Assembly (NCBI RefSeq): GCF_019195395.1 | Contig: NZ_CP078067.1 | Location: 124,001 to 188,000 of the forward strand | Origin: Kaistella faecalis | GTDB taxonomy: Bacteria > Bacteroidota > Bacteroidia > Flavobacteriales > Weeksellaceae | DNA length: 64,000 nucleotides | Direction: 5' to 3' | The notes under the pieces: model-generated | What the model saw: only the letters and a program-made list of their open reading frames with translations | The model's database searches: none | Told to the model about the DNA's origin: nothing | Position numbers and translations under genes: made by a program | Shown here: positions 8,517 through 18,478 of the stretch, piece by piece | Layout: each line of letters begins with the position of its first letter | Numbering within the stretch: the first letter of the stretch is position 1

Positions 8517-9071
8517 ATGGAAGATTTAGAAATGATTATTGATATGGTGAAGCAGGAAATGGATGCAGCCATGAAGCATTTGGATCACGCTTTTCAGAAA
8601 ATCAGAGCCGGACGGGCATCTACAACAATGGTTCAGGACGTAATGGTTGAATATTACGGTGCACCAACGCCCATTAACCAAGTTGCCAATGTGATGGTTC
8701 CCGATGCGATGACGATTTCCATACAGCCGTGGGACCGAACAGCAATTGGAGCGATCGAAAAGGCGATTATCAATTCAAACCTGGGGTTCGCGCCAATGAA
8801 CAATGGGGAAAATATTATCCTCAATGTACCACCATTAACTGAAGAAAGAAGACGTGAACTTGCAAAACATGCAAAATCTGAGACGGAATCCACAAAAATA
8901 ACCGTCCGCAACGCGCGGCAGGATGGGATGAAGGAACTGAAAAAATTAGACGGAGTTTCCGAAGACCTTATTAAAGATGCAGAGGAAAAAATTCAGGTAG
9001 TAACAGACAAGTATGTGAAAATGTGCGATGAACACTTGAAAGTGAAAGAAGCAGAGATTATGAAAGTGTAA
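8517..9071 (+). CDS. frr: Ribosome recycling factor
   Basis: The 184-residue protein splits post-termination ribosomes together with EF-G. It shows the RRF signature: FQKIRAGRASTTMVQDVMVEYYG at about 27-49, TPINQVANV, and the C-terminal helix segment RNARQDGMKELKKL. The length equals the usual 184-185 residues. A strong terminator follows, closing the pyrH-frr unit. Confidence 0.95.
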   Translation: MEDLEMIIDMVKQEMDAAMKHLDHAFQKIRAGRASTTMVQDVMVEYYGAPTPINQVANVMVPDAMTISIQPWDRTAIGAIEKAIINSNLGFAPMNNGENIILNVPPLTEERRRELAKHAKSETESTKITVRNARQDGMKELKKLDGVSEDLIKDAEEKIQVVTDKYVKMCDEHLKVKEAEIMKV

Positions 9072-9090
9072 CTTTCAAAAAAAATATATT

Positions 9091-9120
9091 AAAAAGCCCT
9101 GAATTTTCAGGGCTTTTTTC
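9091..9120 (+). terminator. Terminator of pyrH-frr
   Basis: A perfect 13-bp stem (core AGCCCTGAA with TTCAGGGCT, 2-base loop) followed by a T run, 20 bases after the frr stop. The A run at its 5' side may also serve the convergent minus-strand gene. Confidence 0.85.
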
Positions 9121-9125
9121 ATTTT

Positions 9126-9782
9126 CTAATCGTGGCTTTTTTCGGCAAAAGCAAAAATATTACCCAGTTTTATCTTAGAGTAACCATAAGACTTAATCTT
9201 CGAAGAATTGATCATTGCCTTCGCCAAAATATCCGTAGGTAAAGGTTTTTGTTGGGTAAACACACCGAATTTGTTGGCAAAACGGATGATTTTTCCGCCC
9301 AAAACTTCCCCGGTTCTTTCGGAATTTTTTCTGTCGAGCATTCCGGGCTGGAAAATCATTAATTTGTTAAAATGTAATGCTTTGATGCTGTGCTCCAGTT
9401 CACCTTTCATCCGCGAATAGAAAATTTTTGAATTGGGATTTGCGCCGTACGATGAAACCAGGATATAATCATCCACACTATTTTCTTTCGCAGTTTTTGC
9501 AAAATTATACTGGTAGTCATAATCTACTTTTCTCTGCGCTTCTTTGCTTCCTGCAGCTTTCAGCGTAGTTCCCAGGCAGGAAAAAGCGACGTCTCCTTTC
9601 ACCAGATCTTTCCATTCTTCAGGTTTTTCGAAATCGACGATATGCGTTTTGAGTTTAGGATTATCTAGGGACACGGGTTTGCGCACAAAGATATTTACCT
9701 CTTCATAATCCTTATCATTCAGTAGTTGATTAACCAAATCTTTTCCCGTTGCGCCGGTTGCGCCAATAACAAGTGCTTTCAT
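9126..9782 (-). CDS. NAD(P)-binding Rossmann protein, HTATIP2/atypical SDR-like
   Basis: The 218-residue protein starts with a Rossmann fold glycine motif VIGATGATGKDLV (about 5-17), followed by VRKPV after strand 2 (the arginine suits NADPH). It has FSCLGTT at about 69-75 and the YSRMKGELE pair (Tyr-x-x-x-Lys), which matches the catalytic residues of extended and atypical short-chain dehydrogenases. This resembles oxidoreductases of the HTATIP2/TIP30 group. The substrate is not evident. It is convergent with frr and has no clear operon partner. Confidence 0.75.
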   Translation of the reverse strand: MKALVIGATGATGKDLVNQLLNDKDYEEVNIFVRKPVSLDNPKLKTHIVDFEKPEEWKDLVKGDVAFSCLGTTLKAAGSKEAQRKVDYDYQYNFAKTAKENSVDDYILVSSYGANPNSKIFYSRMKGELEHSIKALHFNKLMIFQPGMLDRKNSERTGEVLGGKIIRFANKFGVFTQQKPLPTDILAKAMINSSKIKSYGYSKIKLGNIFAFAEKSHD

Positions 9783-9842
9783 ATCTATAAATATTAGCGG
9801 TAAGTAATCTCAAACGAACAATTTTCGCATCTTTAAAATTAC

Positions 9843-9850
9843 TAAATTTG
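9843..9850 (+). promoter_or_regulatory. -7 box (TAAATTTG) of the MmcQ/YjbR gene
   Basis: Full match to TAnnTTTG, 41 bases before the ATG at 9892. Confidence 0.4.
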
Positions 9851-9891
9851 TTTGAAAGTCTGAACTGTACACCCCTCTCATTATATAAAAT

Positions 9892-10248
9892 ATGGATGCC
9901 AACGAAATTCTGGATTACTGTCTCGCCAAAAAAGGGGTAGAAGAAACTTTTCCCTTCGATAAAGAAACATTGGTGATGAAAGTGGGAGGAAAGATGTTTT
10001 TACTGATGTCTCTTGAAAAACAGCCTTTAAGTATCGCAGTAAAAACAGATCCTGAATGGAGTGCCGAACTGCGGGAAAAACATCCCCAGATTACCGGCGC
10101 TTATCATATGAACAAAACCCACTGGAATTCGGTGGAATGCGATGGTTTGAAACGCGATTTAATTATGAAATTAATCGATTCTTCTTATGATTTAATCTTA
10201 AATTCCTTGACTAAAAAGAAGAGGGAAGAGGTTTTAAATTTGTTATGA
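9892..10248 (+). CDS. MmcQ/YjbR family protein
   Basis: The 118-residue protein has the family pattern EETFPFDKETLVMKVGGKMFLLM (about 17-39), then PLSIAVKTDPEWSAELRE and a conserved HMNKTHWNSV segment at about 74-83. Members have a CyaY-like fold and are called DNA-binding on structural grounds, but the true role is unclear. It stands alone between a divergent oxidoreductase and convergent ribF (5-base gap to the ribF stop). Confidence 0.85.
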   Translation: MDANEILDYCLAKKGVEETFPFDKETLVMKVGGKMFLLMSLEKQPLSIAVKTDPEWSAELREKHPQITGAYHMNKTHWNSVECDGLKRDLIMKLIDSSYDLILNSLTKKKREEVLNLL

Positions 10249-10253
10249 TTTAA

Positions 10254-11174
10254 TTAAAACTGAAAGTTTTCAGTAAGTCTTTTGTCTTCATCCAGTCTTT
10301 CAATAAGTTTTTCCAGACTTTCGAATTTGATTTCATTATGAAGGAATTCACGGAAATTCACTGAAATTTTTTTGTCATAAATATCACTGTCAAAATCCAG
10401 GATATACACTTCCACAGAAAGTGATTTTCCTTCGACCGTAGGATTGGTGCCGATACTCAGCATCCCTTTAAATTGTTGTTCTTCACTAAAAACATCAACA
10501 ATATAAGCCCCGTTTTTAGGTAAAATCTTCATCCGATTGACCAAAATATTTGCAGTGGGATAGCCGATTGTTCTGCCCAGTTTCTTGCCATGAATCACTT
10601 CTCCGGAAACTGAATAATGGTAGCCAAGCATTTCATTGGCTGCATTGATATCAGCATTCGTCAGTGCATTTCTTACCTGAGTAGAGCTGATGTGGGTGTC
10701 CAGAAAATCTACCGCTTCAACCTGCTCAACTTCAAATCCAAAATCGGGACCCATTTTCTGGAGCAGCTTAAAATCACCACTCCGGTTTTTCCCAAAAGTA
10801 TGATCGTGGCCGATAATTAAGTGCCTTACGTTCAGTTTCTCAACCAGAATCTGTTTGACAAATTCTTCGCCGGTTAAATTCCTGAATTCTTCATTAAATT
10901 CTTTCAGAAAAAGATGCTGTACACCATTTTTTTCGAGCAGATAGGTTTTTTCTTCAATTGTATTCAAAAGTTTTAAATCATCATTCGGACTGAAAACTGT
11001 TCTGGGATGTGGCCAGAATGTGAGAATCGCTGACTCTAAACCTTTGTGTGCAGCTGCGGAATTCAGATTTTTGATGATGGTCTGATGCCCGCGGTGAACC
11101 CCGTCAAACATTCCGATGGAAAGTGCCAAAGGCGTTTTTTCGTGATAATCGTGAAGGTTTTTGATGATTTTCAA
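10254..11174 (-). CDS. ribF: Bifunctional riboflavin kinase / FAD synthetase
   Basis: The 306-residue cytosolic enzyme makes FMN from riboflavin and FAD from FMN. The N-terminal nucleotidyltransferase domain carries SIGMFDGVHRGHQ (about 20-32) and IIGHDHTFGKNRSGD (about 120-134). The C-terminal flavokinase domain carries GKKLGRTIGYPTANI (about 196-210) with the PTAN motif, and SVNFREFLHNEIKF. Length fits the family. No FMN riboswitch was seen upstream. It is divergent from atpD. Confidence 0.93.
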   Translation of the reverse strand: MKIIKNLHDYHEKTPLALSIGMFDGVHRGHQTIIKNLNSAAAHKGLESAILTFWPHPRTVFSPNDDLKLLNTIEEKTYLLEKNGVQHLFLKEFNEEFRNLTGEEFVKQILVEKLNVRHLIIGHDHTFGKNRSGDFKLLQKMGPDFGFEVEQVEAVDFLDTHISSTQVRNALTNADINAANEMLGYHYSVSGEVIHGKKLGRTIGYPTANILVNRMKILPKNGAYIVDVFSEEQQFKGMLSIGTNPTVEGKSLSVEVYILDFDSDIYDKKISVNFREFLHNEIKFESLEKLIERLDEDKRLTENFQF

Positions 11175-11189
11175 AAGAAGAAATTTTGA

Positions 11190-12785
<1,596 letters not shown>

Positions 12786-12786
12786 A

Positions 12787-12832
12787 CAGCTTATGGCTTA
12801 TTGCCCATAGCGATTAGCCAAAAGCCAAAAGC
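12787..12832. repeat. Tandem heptad repeat (NNNNNGC) between atpD and atpC
   Basis: After CAGC come six consecutive 7-base units that all end in GC: TTATGGC, TTATTGC, CCATAGC, GATTAGC, CAAAAGC and again CAAAAGC. The phase is strict and has no indel. It fills nearly the whole spacer between the atpD stop and the atpC start. See findings. Confidence 0.6.
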
Positions 12833-12840
12833 AATTTATA

Positions 12841-13122
12841 ATGAATATAAAGATACTAACCCCGGAATTTGTAGTTTTTGAAGGCGATGTAAAATCAGTT
12901 TTACTTCCCGGAAAAAATGGCGACTTCCATATCATGAAAGATCACGCCGCAATCGTAGCTTCATTAATCGGTGGAAAAGTAAGAGTTTTTACCAATGATA
13001 TTGATGAAAAATACGAAAAGCATTTCACGAAAGAGAACGAAAAAGAAAGCGTATTTTCTTTCCCTGTGAAAAGTGGAGTAATCGAATTCAGCAACAATAA
13101 AGGAATTATTCTCGCAGAATAA
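12841..13122 (+). CDS. atpC: F0F1 ATP synthase subunit epsilon
   Basis: The 93-residue protein covers the beta-sandwich domain of epsilon (ILTPEFVVFEGDVKSVLLPGKNGDFHIMKDHAAIV). It lacks the C-terminal helical hairpin found in proteobacterial epsilon, so it is shorter than the 130-140 residues of E. coli type. This short form is usual in Bacteroidota. It sits in the F1 central stalk. It is co-transcribed with atpD across a 55-base spacer and ended by a terminator. Confidence 0.92.
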   Translation: MNIKILTPEFVVFEGDVKSVLLPGKNGDFHIMKDHAAIVASLIGGKVRVFTNDIDEKYEKHFTKENEKESVFSFPVKSGVIEFSNNKGIILAE

Positions 13123-13140
13123 TTTAACTTTAATCATCAT

Positions 13141-13173
13141 AAAAATCCCGTTTTTTAAAAGAGCGGGATTTTT
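13141..13173 (+). terminator. Terminator of atpD-atpC
   Basis: A 10-bp stem (AAAAATCCCG with CGGGATTTTT), a 13-base loop and a following T run. It lies between atpC and the convergent radical SAM gene and could work in both directions. Confidence 0.75.
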
Positions 13174-13195
13174 TATTTTTTAGTTTAGATTAAGG

Positions 13196-15382
13196 CTAAA
13201 GACTCAGAATAATGCCGTTTTCTCTGAGCTGCTGCACCGGTTTTGAAAACCAGAACAGTTCAAAATCATCGAATGACTCCTCAAAATTATTTTTCAGTTG
13301 CAGAAGTGTAGTTTTCTGCGGTTTTTCAATTGGATTTTCCTGAATAATATTTAAAAGCCATTGTGCTTTTTCCTGATCAAGCTCAATCTTTACGATATTG
13401 GTATTCAAATGGAAGGTGAGCTGCGAGACGTTCCAGGAGTTTCCTTTTTTGCTTTTCACAAAATTTTCCACAACGGGATTTTTGGCCAGAAAAATAATTT
13501 TTGAATTCCCTTTGAATTTAAAATCATCCTCAACCAACAAACAGTCATGAATGTAATCCGGATGAATGTTTGTATTTGGGATTTTAAAATCGAACCAATC
13601 CTGAAGCGGCATTTCGAAATTGATTCCGTGCATGTAATTAAAAAGCGATTTTTTTAATCCGAATCCAAATTTACTGTGATCAATTCCAGTTTCATCAATA
13701 AAATCAATATCGTTATTGGCAAACCGAATCTCTCTCTTTTCAGGTTTTACACCGAATTCTTCGGGACTGATTCCGATAGGCGAGTGTGCAGTCATTGAAA
13801 ACTGATGCCAGAAACCGCTCTGCAGAATTCCCATTTCAAAAAGCTGGCGCACCATTTCCAGTGAATCCACAGTTTCCTGAACCGTTTGTGTAGGAAAACC
13901 ATACATTAAATAGGAGTGAACCATAATCCCTGCTTCGGTAAAATTCCTGGTTACTTTCGCAACCTGCTCTACAGAAACTCCTTTGTCAATAAGTTTGAGA
14001 AGGCGGTCGCTGGCAACTTCCAGACCACCTGAAACTGCTACGCATCCTGAAAGTTTCAACAGATAACATAAATCTCTGCTGAAACTTTTTTCGAATCTGA
14101 TATTAGTCCACCACGTAACAACTAAATTTCGGCGAAGGATTTCGAGCGCAACTTCCCGCATAAGCGCTGGTGGAGCGGCTTCGTCTACAAAATGAAATCC
14201 CGTTTCACCCGTTTTCGTAATTAATTCCTGCATCCGGTCTACCAGTATCTTTGCCGATACAGGTTCGTATAATCTGATATAATCAAGAGAAATGTCGCAG
14301 AACGTGCATTTCCCCCAATAACAGCCGTGGGCCATAGTAAGTTTGTTCCATCTTCCGTCGCTCCATAAACTGTGCATAGGATTCGCGATTTCTATCACGG
14401 AAATATAGTGTTGCAGCGGCAAATCGGAATAGTCGGGAGTGCCAATTTCAGACTGTTTATAGTCTGTTTTAAGGGAATTATTTTGATAGATTACTTCGCC
14501 ATTGTCCAACAGAAAGGTTCTCTTAAATTCAGTGTTGTCGACATTCTCAAGGTTTTTATGCAGAAGCTCAACCGGGAGTTCGCCATCATCTAAAGTGATA
14601 TAATCGAAGAACTCGAAAACTCGTGGATCTTTAAGCTCTCTTAATTCAGTATTCGGAAAACCGCCTCCCATCGCGACTTTAACTGTAGGAAAATTTTGTT
14701 TAATAAATTTTGCGCAACGGAAAGCGGAATATAAATTTCCCGGAAAAGGGACCGAAAAACATAAAAGTTTTGGTTGTACCGACTCCAATTTTTCCTGAAG
14801 AATGCTCAGCGTAATTTCATCAATGAAAGTATTGGATCCTGCCAGTTTCAGATATAACTCATCAAAGGAATTCGCACTTCTGCCAAGGCGTTCTGCATAT
14901 CTGCTGAACCCGAAATCTTCATCAATACATTCAACAATAAAGTCTGAAATATCTTCTAAATAAAGAGTGCAAAGATGTTTTGCCTTATCCTGCAAACCCA
15001 TGTTTCCGAAAGCAAATTCCAGATCATCTATCGTGTTGAAGCGGGATGCTTCGGGTAAAAAATTCATGCTGCAGACCTGTCGCGCCAATGTTGGGTTTTG
15101 TCCCTGAAGAAAAAGAATAACTTGATCGATCGTTTTGATGTATTCTTGTTTTAAAGTCCATATTCTTTGCGCGTTTGCTGAGTATCTTGCAAGATCTGGT
15201 TCCGTACTGAATAGATTCTGTAGCCCTTCACGTGAAAAAACTTTTAAAATTACTTCAATTCCTAAATCCATCTGAAAGCTCGGAATCTCTTTGGAGTTTA
15301 GGAAACCCTTAAGGTAAGCCGTTGCGGGATAGGGAGTATTGAGTTGTGTAAAAGGTGGCGTGATGAGCAGAAGGTCTTTCAA
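13196..15382 (-). CDS. B12-binding domain radical SAM protein
   Basis: The 728-residue protein has an N-terminal cobalamin-binding-like Rossmann region that opens LLLITPPFTQLNTPYPATAY and continues to about 290 (KVAMGGGFPNTE near 235-245). A radical SAM core follows, with cluster cysteines 354, 359 and 362 in the variant spacing C-x4-C-x2-C (CYWGKCTFC). GFHFVDEAAPP and SGGLEVASDRLLKLIDKGVS are typical core strands. Proteins of this class carry out methylations or rearrangements on unknown substrates. The long insert between residues 50 and 200 is unusual. It stands alone, so no pathway can be assigned. Confidence 0.85.
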   Translation of the reverse strand: MKDLLLITPPFTQLNTPYPATAYLKGFLNSKEIPSFQMDLGIEVILKVFSREGLQNLFSTEPDLARYSANAQRIWTLKQEYIKTIDQVILFLQGQNPTLARQVCSMNFLPEASRFNTIDDLEFAFGNMGLQDKAKHLCTLYLEDISDFIVECIDEDFGFSRYAERLGRSANSFDELYLKLAGSNTFIDEITLSILQEKLESVQPKLLCFSVPFPGNLYSAFRCAKFIKQNFPTVKVAMGGGFPNTELRELKDPRVFEFFDYITLDDGELPVELLHKNLENVDNTEFKRTFLLDNGEVIYQNNSLKTDYKQSEIGTPDYSDLPLQHYISVIEIANPMHSLWSDGRWNKLTMAHGCYWGKCTFCDISLDYIRLYEPVSAKILVDRMQELITKTGETGFHFVDEAAPPALMREVALEILRRNLVVTWWTNIRFEKSFSRDLCYLLKLSGCVAVSGGLEVASDRLLKLIDKGVSVEQVAKVTRNFTEAGIMVHSYLMYGFPTQTVQETVDSLEMVRQLFEMGILQSGFWHQFSMTAHSPIGISPEEFGVKPEKREIRFANNDIDFIDETGIDHSKFGFGLKKSLFNYMHGINFEMPLQDWFDFKIPNTNIHPDYIHDCLLVEDDFKFKGNSKIIFLAKNPVVENFVKSKKGNSWNVSQLTFHLNTNIVKIELDQEKAQWLLNIIQENPIEKPQKTTLLQLKNNFEESFDDFELFWFSKPVQQLRENGIILSL

Positions 15383-15440
15383 AGGAATGTTTTTGCAAAT
15401 TTATTTTAAATCTTTCAGATACTGTCGCTTGTAATCATTA

Positions 15441-15467
15441 AAAAACCGTTGGTATCAGATCCAACGG
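15441..15467 (-). terminator. Terminator of the Rnk-like gene
   Basis: Stem CCGTTGG/CCAACGG with an 8-base loop; on the minus strand it is followed by a T run. It sits 27 bases past the stop. Confidence 0.75.
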
Positions 15468-15493
15468 CTCTCTTCAAATATGCTTTGTGATGA

Positions 15494-15904
15494 TTACAGA
15501 TCAAAATCTCCGGCTGCTTCGGGCTGATAAATGATCTCGTCGATGATAATTTTTGTGGTTCCGGAAGGAACAATCCAGTCGATTTCATCATTCACTCCAT
15601 AGCCGATCAAGGCTGCCGCAACAGGGGAAAAGATGGAAACTTTACCGTTTTTAAAATCTGCCTGAGCCGGATAAACGATCTGAAACTGCATTTCTTTCTG
15701 GTTATTTTCAAAGTGAAACTTCACGATGGAATTCATCGTCACCACATCGGACGGAATTTCCTCTGAAGGGACTACTTTCGCAGAATGCAATTCTTTCAGC
15801 AGCTTTTCTGCTTCGTCTTTTTTGATACTGCTGTTTTGTTTGGCATCGCTAATTGATTTGTGTATTCGGGTGAAATCCTGTTTGGTGATTAAAATCTGTT
15901 TCAT
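15494..15904 (-). CDS. Rnk-like GreA/GreB C-terminal domain protein
   Basis: The 136-residue protein has a short helical N-terminus and the GreA/GreB C-terminal FKBP-like domain: VTMNSIVKFHF, FQIVYPAQADFKNGKVSIFSPVAAALIGYGVNDEIDW. It lacks the long coiled coil of GreA that reaches the RNA polymerase active site. It therefore matches Rnk-type proteins, which bind RNA polymerase without transcript cleavage. Its position downstream of the sulfonolipid-type genes is separated by a terminator, so no functional link is implied. Confidence 0.8.
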   Translation of the reverse strand: MKQILITKQDFTRIHKSISDAKQNSSIKKDEAEKLLKELHSAKVVPSEEIPSDVVTMNSIVKFHFENNQKEMQFQIVYPAQADFKNGKVSIFSPVAAALIGYGVNDEIDWIVPSGTTKIIIDEIIYQPEAAGDFDL

Positions 15905-15968
15905 CTTGTTATTTTTATAAAAATTTTGTTAATGGTGTTTTTTAAACTTCACAGTGGGGTAATAAAAA

Positions 15969-15991
15969 ACCGCCTGAATTTTTCAAGCGGT
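15969..15991 (-). terminator. Terminator of the alpha-oxoamine synthase gene
   Basis: A 10-bp stem with one G-U pair (ACCGCTTGAA with TTCAGGCGGT on the minus strand), a short loop and a T6 run. Confidence 0.75.
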
Positions 15992-16020
15992 ATATAGTAA
16001 AATATAAATACTGAAAAATT

Positions 16021-17295
16021 CTATGTTGATTTAAAGGATAAACCTTTTTCTTCAAGTAATTTCTGCTCCTGCTCCTTGTAGAAACCTGAGGTAAGTTTAT
16101 CGTGAATGGCATCAAATGCATCCAGGGTTTCATTAATTTCTGCGTCCGTATGAGATGCAGTAGGAATTAATCGCAATAAGATCATCCCTTTCGGTATTAC
16201 CGGATAGATTACAACTGAAGTAAATATACCGTAATTTTCTCTCAGATCTTTTACCAGTAAAGTAGCTTCAACAGTAGAACCCTGCATCATTACAGGAGTT
16301 ACACAGGTATCTGTACCGCCAATATTGAATCCTCTTTCTATCAACCCATTCTGGAGCCTATTTACGTTTTCCCAAAGTTTTGCTTTGATTTCCGGTCTTG
16401 ATCGAAGCAAATCCAATCTTTTCAAACCTCCGATTACCATTGGCATTGTTAAAGATTTTGCGAAAACCTGAGAACGCAAATTGTATTTTAAAATTCTGAT
16501 GATATCTGCATCACCTGCGATAAATGCACCAAAGCCGGCCATTGATTTCGCGAAGGTTGAAAAGTAAACATCGATCTGATCCTGGCAACCCTGTTCTTCA
16601 CCAGCGCCGGCACCGGTTTTCCCTAATGTTCCAAAACCATGAGCATCATCGACCAAAAGTCTGAAATTGAACTTCGATTTTAGGGCACAGATTTCTTTAA
16701 TTTTCCCCTGCATTCCGCGCATCCCGAAAACACCTTCAGTAATCACAAGAATACCGCCGCCTTGCTCTTCAGCAACTTTGGTAGCTCTTGCAAGGTTCTT
16801 TTCTAAACTCGCAATATCGTTATGTTTGTACGTGAAACTTTTACCCATATGAAGGCGGACTCCATCCACGATACACGCATGCGAATCTGCATCGTACACA
16901 ATGACGTCATGACGGCCTACCAAAGCGTCGATGGTAGAAACCATTCCCTGATAACCGAAATTCAAAAGATAAGCTGATTCTTTACCAACAAATTCTGCCA
17001 ATTCCTTCTCCAATTGCTGGTGTTGAGCAGTTTCACCGGACATCGCTCTTGCGCCCATAGGGTAGAACATTCCGAATTCAGCAGCTGCTTTTGCATCAGC
17101 CTCTAAAACTTCGGGATGATTACACAACCCTAAATAATCGTTAGCACTCCAGAAAACAACTTCTCTGCCCTGAAATCTCATTCGGGGGCCGATAGGTCCT
17201 TCAAGTTTAGGGAAAACGAAATATCCTTCTGCATAATCTGCAAACTGCCCGAGTGGTCCTGGATTCTGGCGTAACCGATCAAAAATATCTGTCAT
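16021..17295 (-). CDS. Alpha-oxoamine synthase (serine palmitoyltransferase / cysteate fatty acyltransferase CapB-like)
   Basis: The 424-residue PLP enzyme of fold type I carries FWSANDYLGLCNHPEV (49-63), the PLP-binding DDAHGFG (216-222) and the catalytic Lys250 in STFAKSMAGFGAF. Family members condense an amino acid with an acyl-CoA or acyl-ACP: glycine (KBL), alanine (BioF), serine (SPT) or cysteate (CapB). It lies next to a cysteine-synthase-like gene and there is no tdh or bio gene nearby. This favours the sphingoid or sulfonolipid branch, making 3-ketocapnine or 3-ketosphinganine at the inner membrane. The extended N-terminus relative to KBL fits lipid-forming members. The family is certain; the substrate is inference. 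Confidence 0.8.
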   Translation of the reverse strand: MTDIFDRLRQNPGPLGQFADYAEGYFVFPKLEGPIGPRMRFQGREVVFWSANDYLGLCNHPEVLEADAKAAAEFGMFYPMGARAMSGETAQHQQLEKELAEFVGKESAYLLNFGYQGMVSTIDALVGRHDVIVYDADSHACIVDGVRLHMGKSFTYKHNDIASLEKNLARATKVAEEQGGGILVITEGVFGMRGMQGKIKEICALKSKFNFRLLVDDAHGFGTLGKTGAGAGEEQGCQDQIDVYFSTFAKSMAGFGAFIAGDADIIRILKYNLRSQVFAKSLTMPMVIGGLKRLDLLRSRPEIKAKLWENVNRLQNGLIERGFNIGGTDTCVTPVMMQGSTVEATLLVKDLRENYGIFTSVVIYPVIPKGMILLRLIPTASHTDAEINETLDAFDAIHDKLTSGFYKEQEQKLLEEKGLSFKST

Positions 17296-17330
17296 TATTT
17301 TATAAGATTTTTTAATTTTTATATAGAGAA

Positions 17331-17338
17331 CAAAGTTA
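17331..17338 (-). promoter_or_regulatory. -7 box (TAACTTTG) before the alpha-oxoamine synthase
   Basis: Full match to TAnnTTTG on the minus strand, 36 bases before the ATG and just past the hairpin at 17358-17384. It suggests the gene has its own promoter as well as read-through from upstream. Confidence 0.45.
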
Positions 17339-17357
17339 ACAAAATTTGAACAAAAAG

Positions 17358-17384
17358 AACCTTTTTGTAAGCTACAAAAAGGTT
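17358..17384 (-). terminator. Hairpin between the cysteate synthase-like gene and the alpha-oxoamine synthase
   Basis: A perfect 12-bp inverted repeat (17358-17369 with 17373-17384, 3-base loop) with a T-rich tract downstream on the minus strand. It could end most transcripts of the first gene or act as an intercistronic attenuator. The stem is AT-rich, so termination may be partial. Confidence 0.55.
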
Positions 17385-17407
17385 TATGTGATATATTTCA
17401 CAGTTTA

Positions 17408-18445
17408 TTACTTGATTATTTCAGTTTTGAAAACTTCGTCGTAATTGTGAACACAATTGTTGATGAATCCCTGTTCCTCCATCCATTTATCACTGTAAAC
17501 CTTAGTGATATATCGGGAACCGTGATCGGGGTAAATAGCTACCACAACATCATCCGCTGAAAATTCATGGGAGCCGGCGTACTGTATAAGACCCTGCGTA
17601 ACAGCGCCTGTGGTATAACCTCCCATAATGGCTTCTTTCAGAGCAATTTCGCGGGTTCGGTAAGCGGACATTTCGTCATTTACGCGTACGAATTCATCTA
17701 CTTTGTCGAATAATAATGCTGCAGGAATTAAATTTTTGCCCATTCCTTCAATTTGGTAAGGGTGAATTTCGTCTTCATTGATTTTTCCTGTTTCATGGAA
17801 ACCTTTCAGGATAGAGCCGGACGCGTCAACACCTATAACTTTAATATTAGGATTTTTTTCTTTTAGAAATTTAGCCGAACCTGATAACGTTCCGCCGGTT
17901 CCTGTACATGCAATAAGATGCGTAATTTTCCCTTCTGTCTGTTCCCAGATTTCAGGTCCTGTGGTTTGATAATGTGCATCAATATTCAGTTCGTTAAAAT
18001 ATTGATTGATATAGATAGAATCCGGAGTTTCTGAAGCGATTCTCTTCGCAACTTCATAATATGATCTCGGATCATCAGCGGCTACATTAGCTGGGCAGAT
18101 ATAAACAGTAGCGCCCAAAGCTTTCAGATAAGCGATTTTTTCCTTCTTCGTTTTGTTGCTTACAGCAAGAATACATTTGTAACCTTTAATGATACAAACC
18201 ATTGCAATAGAAAATCCTGTGTTGCCGGATGTAGTTTCTACAATGGTTGAGCCAGGTTTTATAAGGCCTTTTCTTTCGGCAGCTTCGATGATGTGAACTG
18301 CAATTCTGTCCTTGGTAGAATGGCCGGGATTATAAGACTCTAGTTTAGCATAAACTGTTGCAGGAATATCTTTGGTAACTGTATTGAGTTTTACCAAAGG
18401 GGTGTTGCCAATTAAGCCAAGAATATTATCGTGAACATTAGTCAT
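17408..18445 (-). CDS. Cysteine synthase-like PLP enzyme, candidate cysteate synthase
   Basis: The 345-residue fold-type II PLP enzyme has GNTPLVKL (13-20), the PLP lysine Lys45 in NPGHSTKDR, the substrate loop TTSGNTG (71-77) and the phosphate-binding GTGGTLSG. There are no CBS regulatory domains. Cysteine synthase (CysK) and cystathionine beta-synthase share this core. Here NPGHSTKDR replaces the NPGGSVKDR type seen in CysK, and the following gene is an alpha-oxoamine synthase. The combination suggests synthesis of cysteate for sulfonolipids. It could also be an ordinary O-acetylserine sulfhydrylase or CBS. It has a full promoter upstream. Confidence 0.78.
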   Translation of the reverse strand: MTNVHDNILGLIGNTPLVKLNTVTKDIPATVYAKLESYNPGHSTKDRIAVHIIEAAERKGLIKPGSTIVETTSGNTGFSIAMVCIIKGYKCILAVSNKTKKEKIAYLKALGATVYICPANVAADDPRSYYEVAKRIASETPDSIYINQYFNELNIDAHYQTTGPEIWEQTEGKITHLIACTGTGGTLSGSAKFLKEKNPNIKVIGVDASGSILKGFHETGKINEDEIHPYQIEGMGKNLIPAALLFDKVDEFVRVNDEMSAYRTREIALKEAIMGGYTTGAVTQGLIQYAGSHEFSADDVVVAIYPDHGSRYITKVYSDKWMEEQGFINNCVHNYDEVFKTEIIK

Positions 18446-18478
18446 TTTTCGTCATTTTTTCTCTATAAAACCGAGTGC

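Noticed and set aside
17408-18445. Simple cysK call for the cysteine-synthase-like gene
   Set aside because: The family core fits, but the altered PLP loop and the alpha-oxoamine synthase neighbour make a plain CysK assignment unsafe; kept as candidate cysteate synthase.
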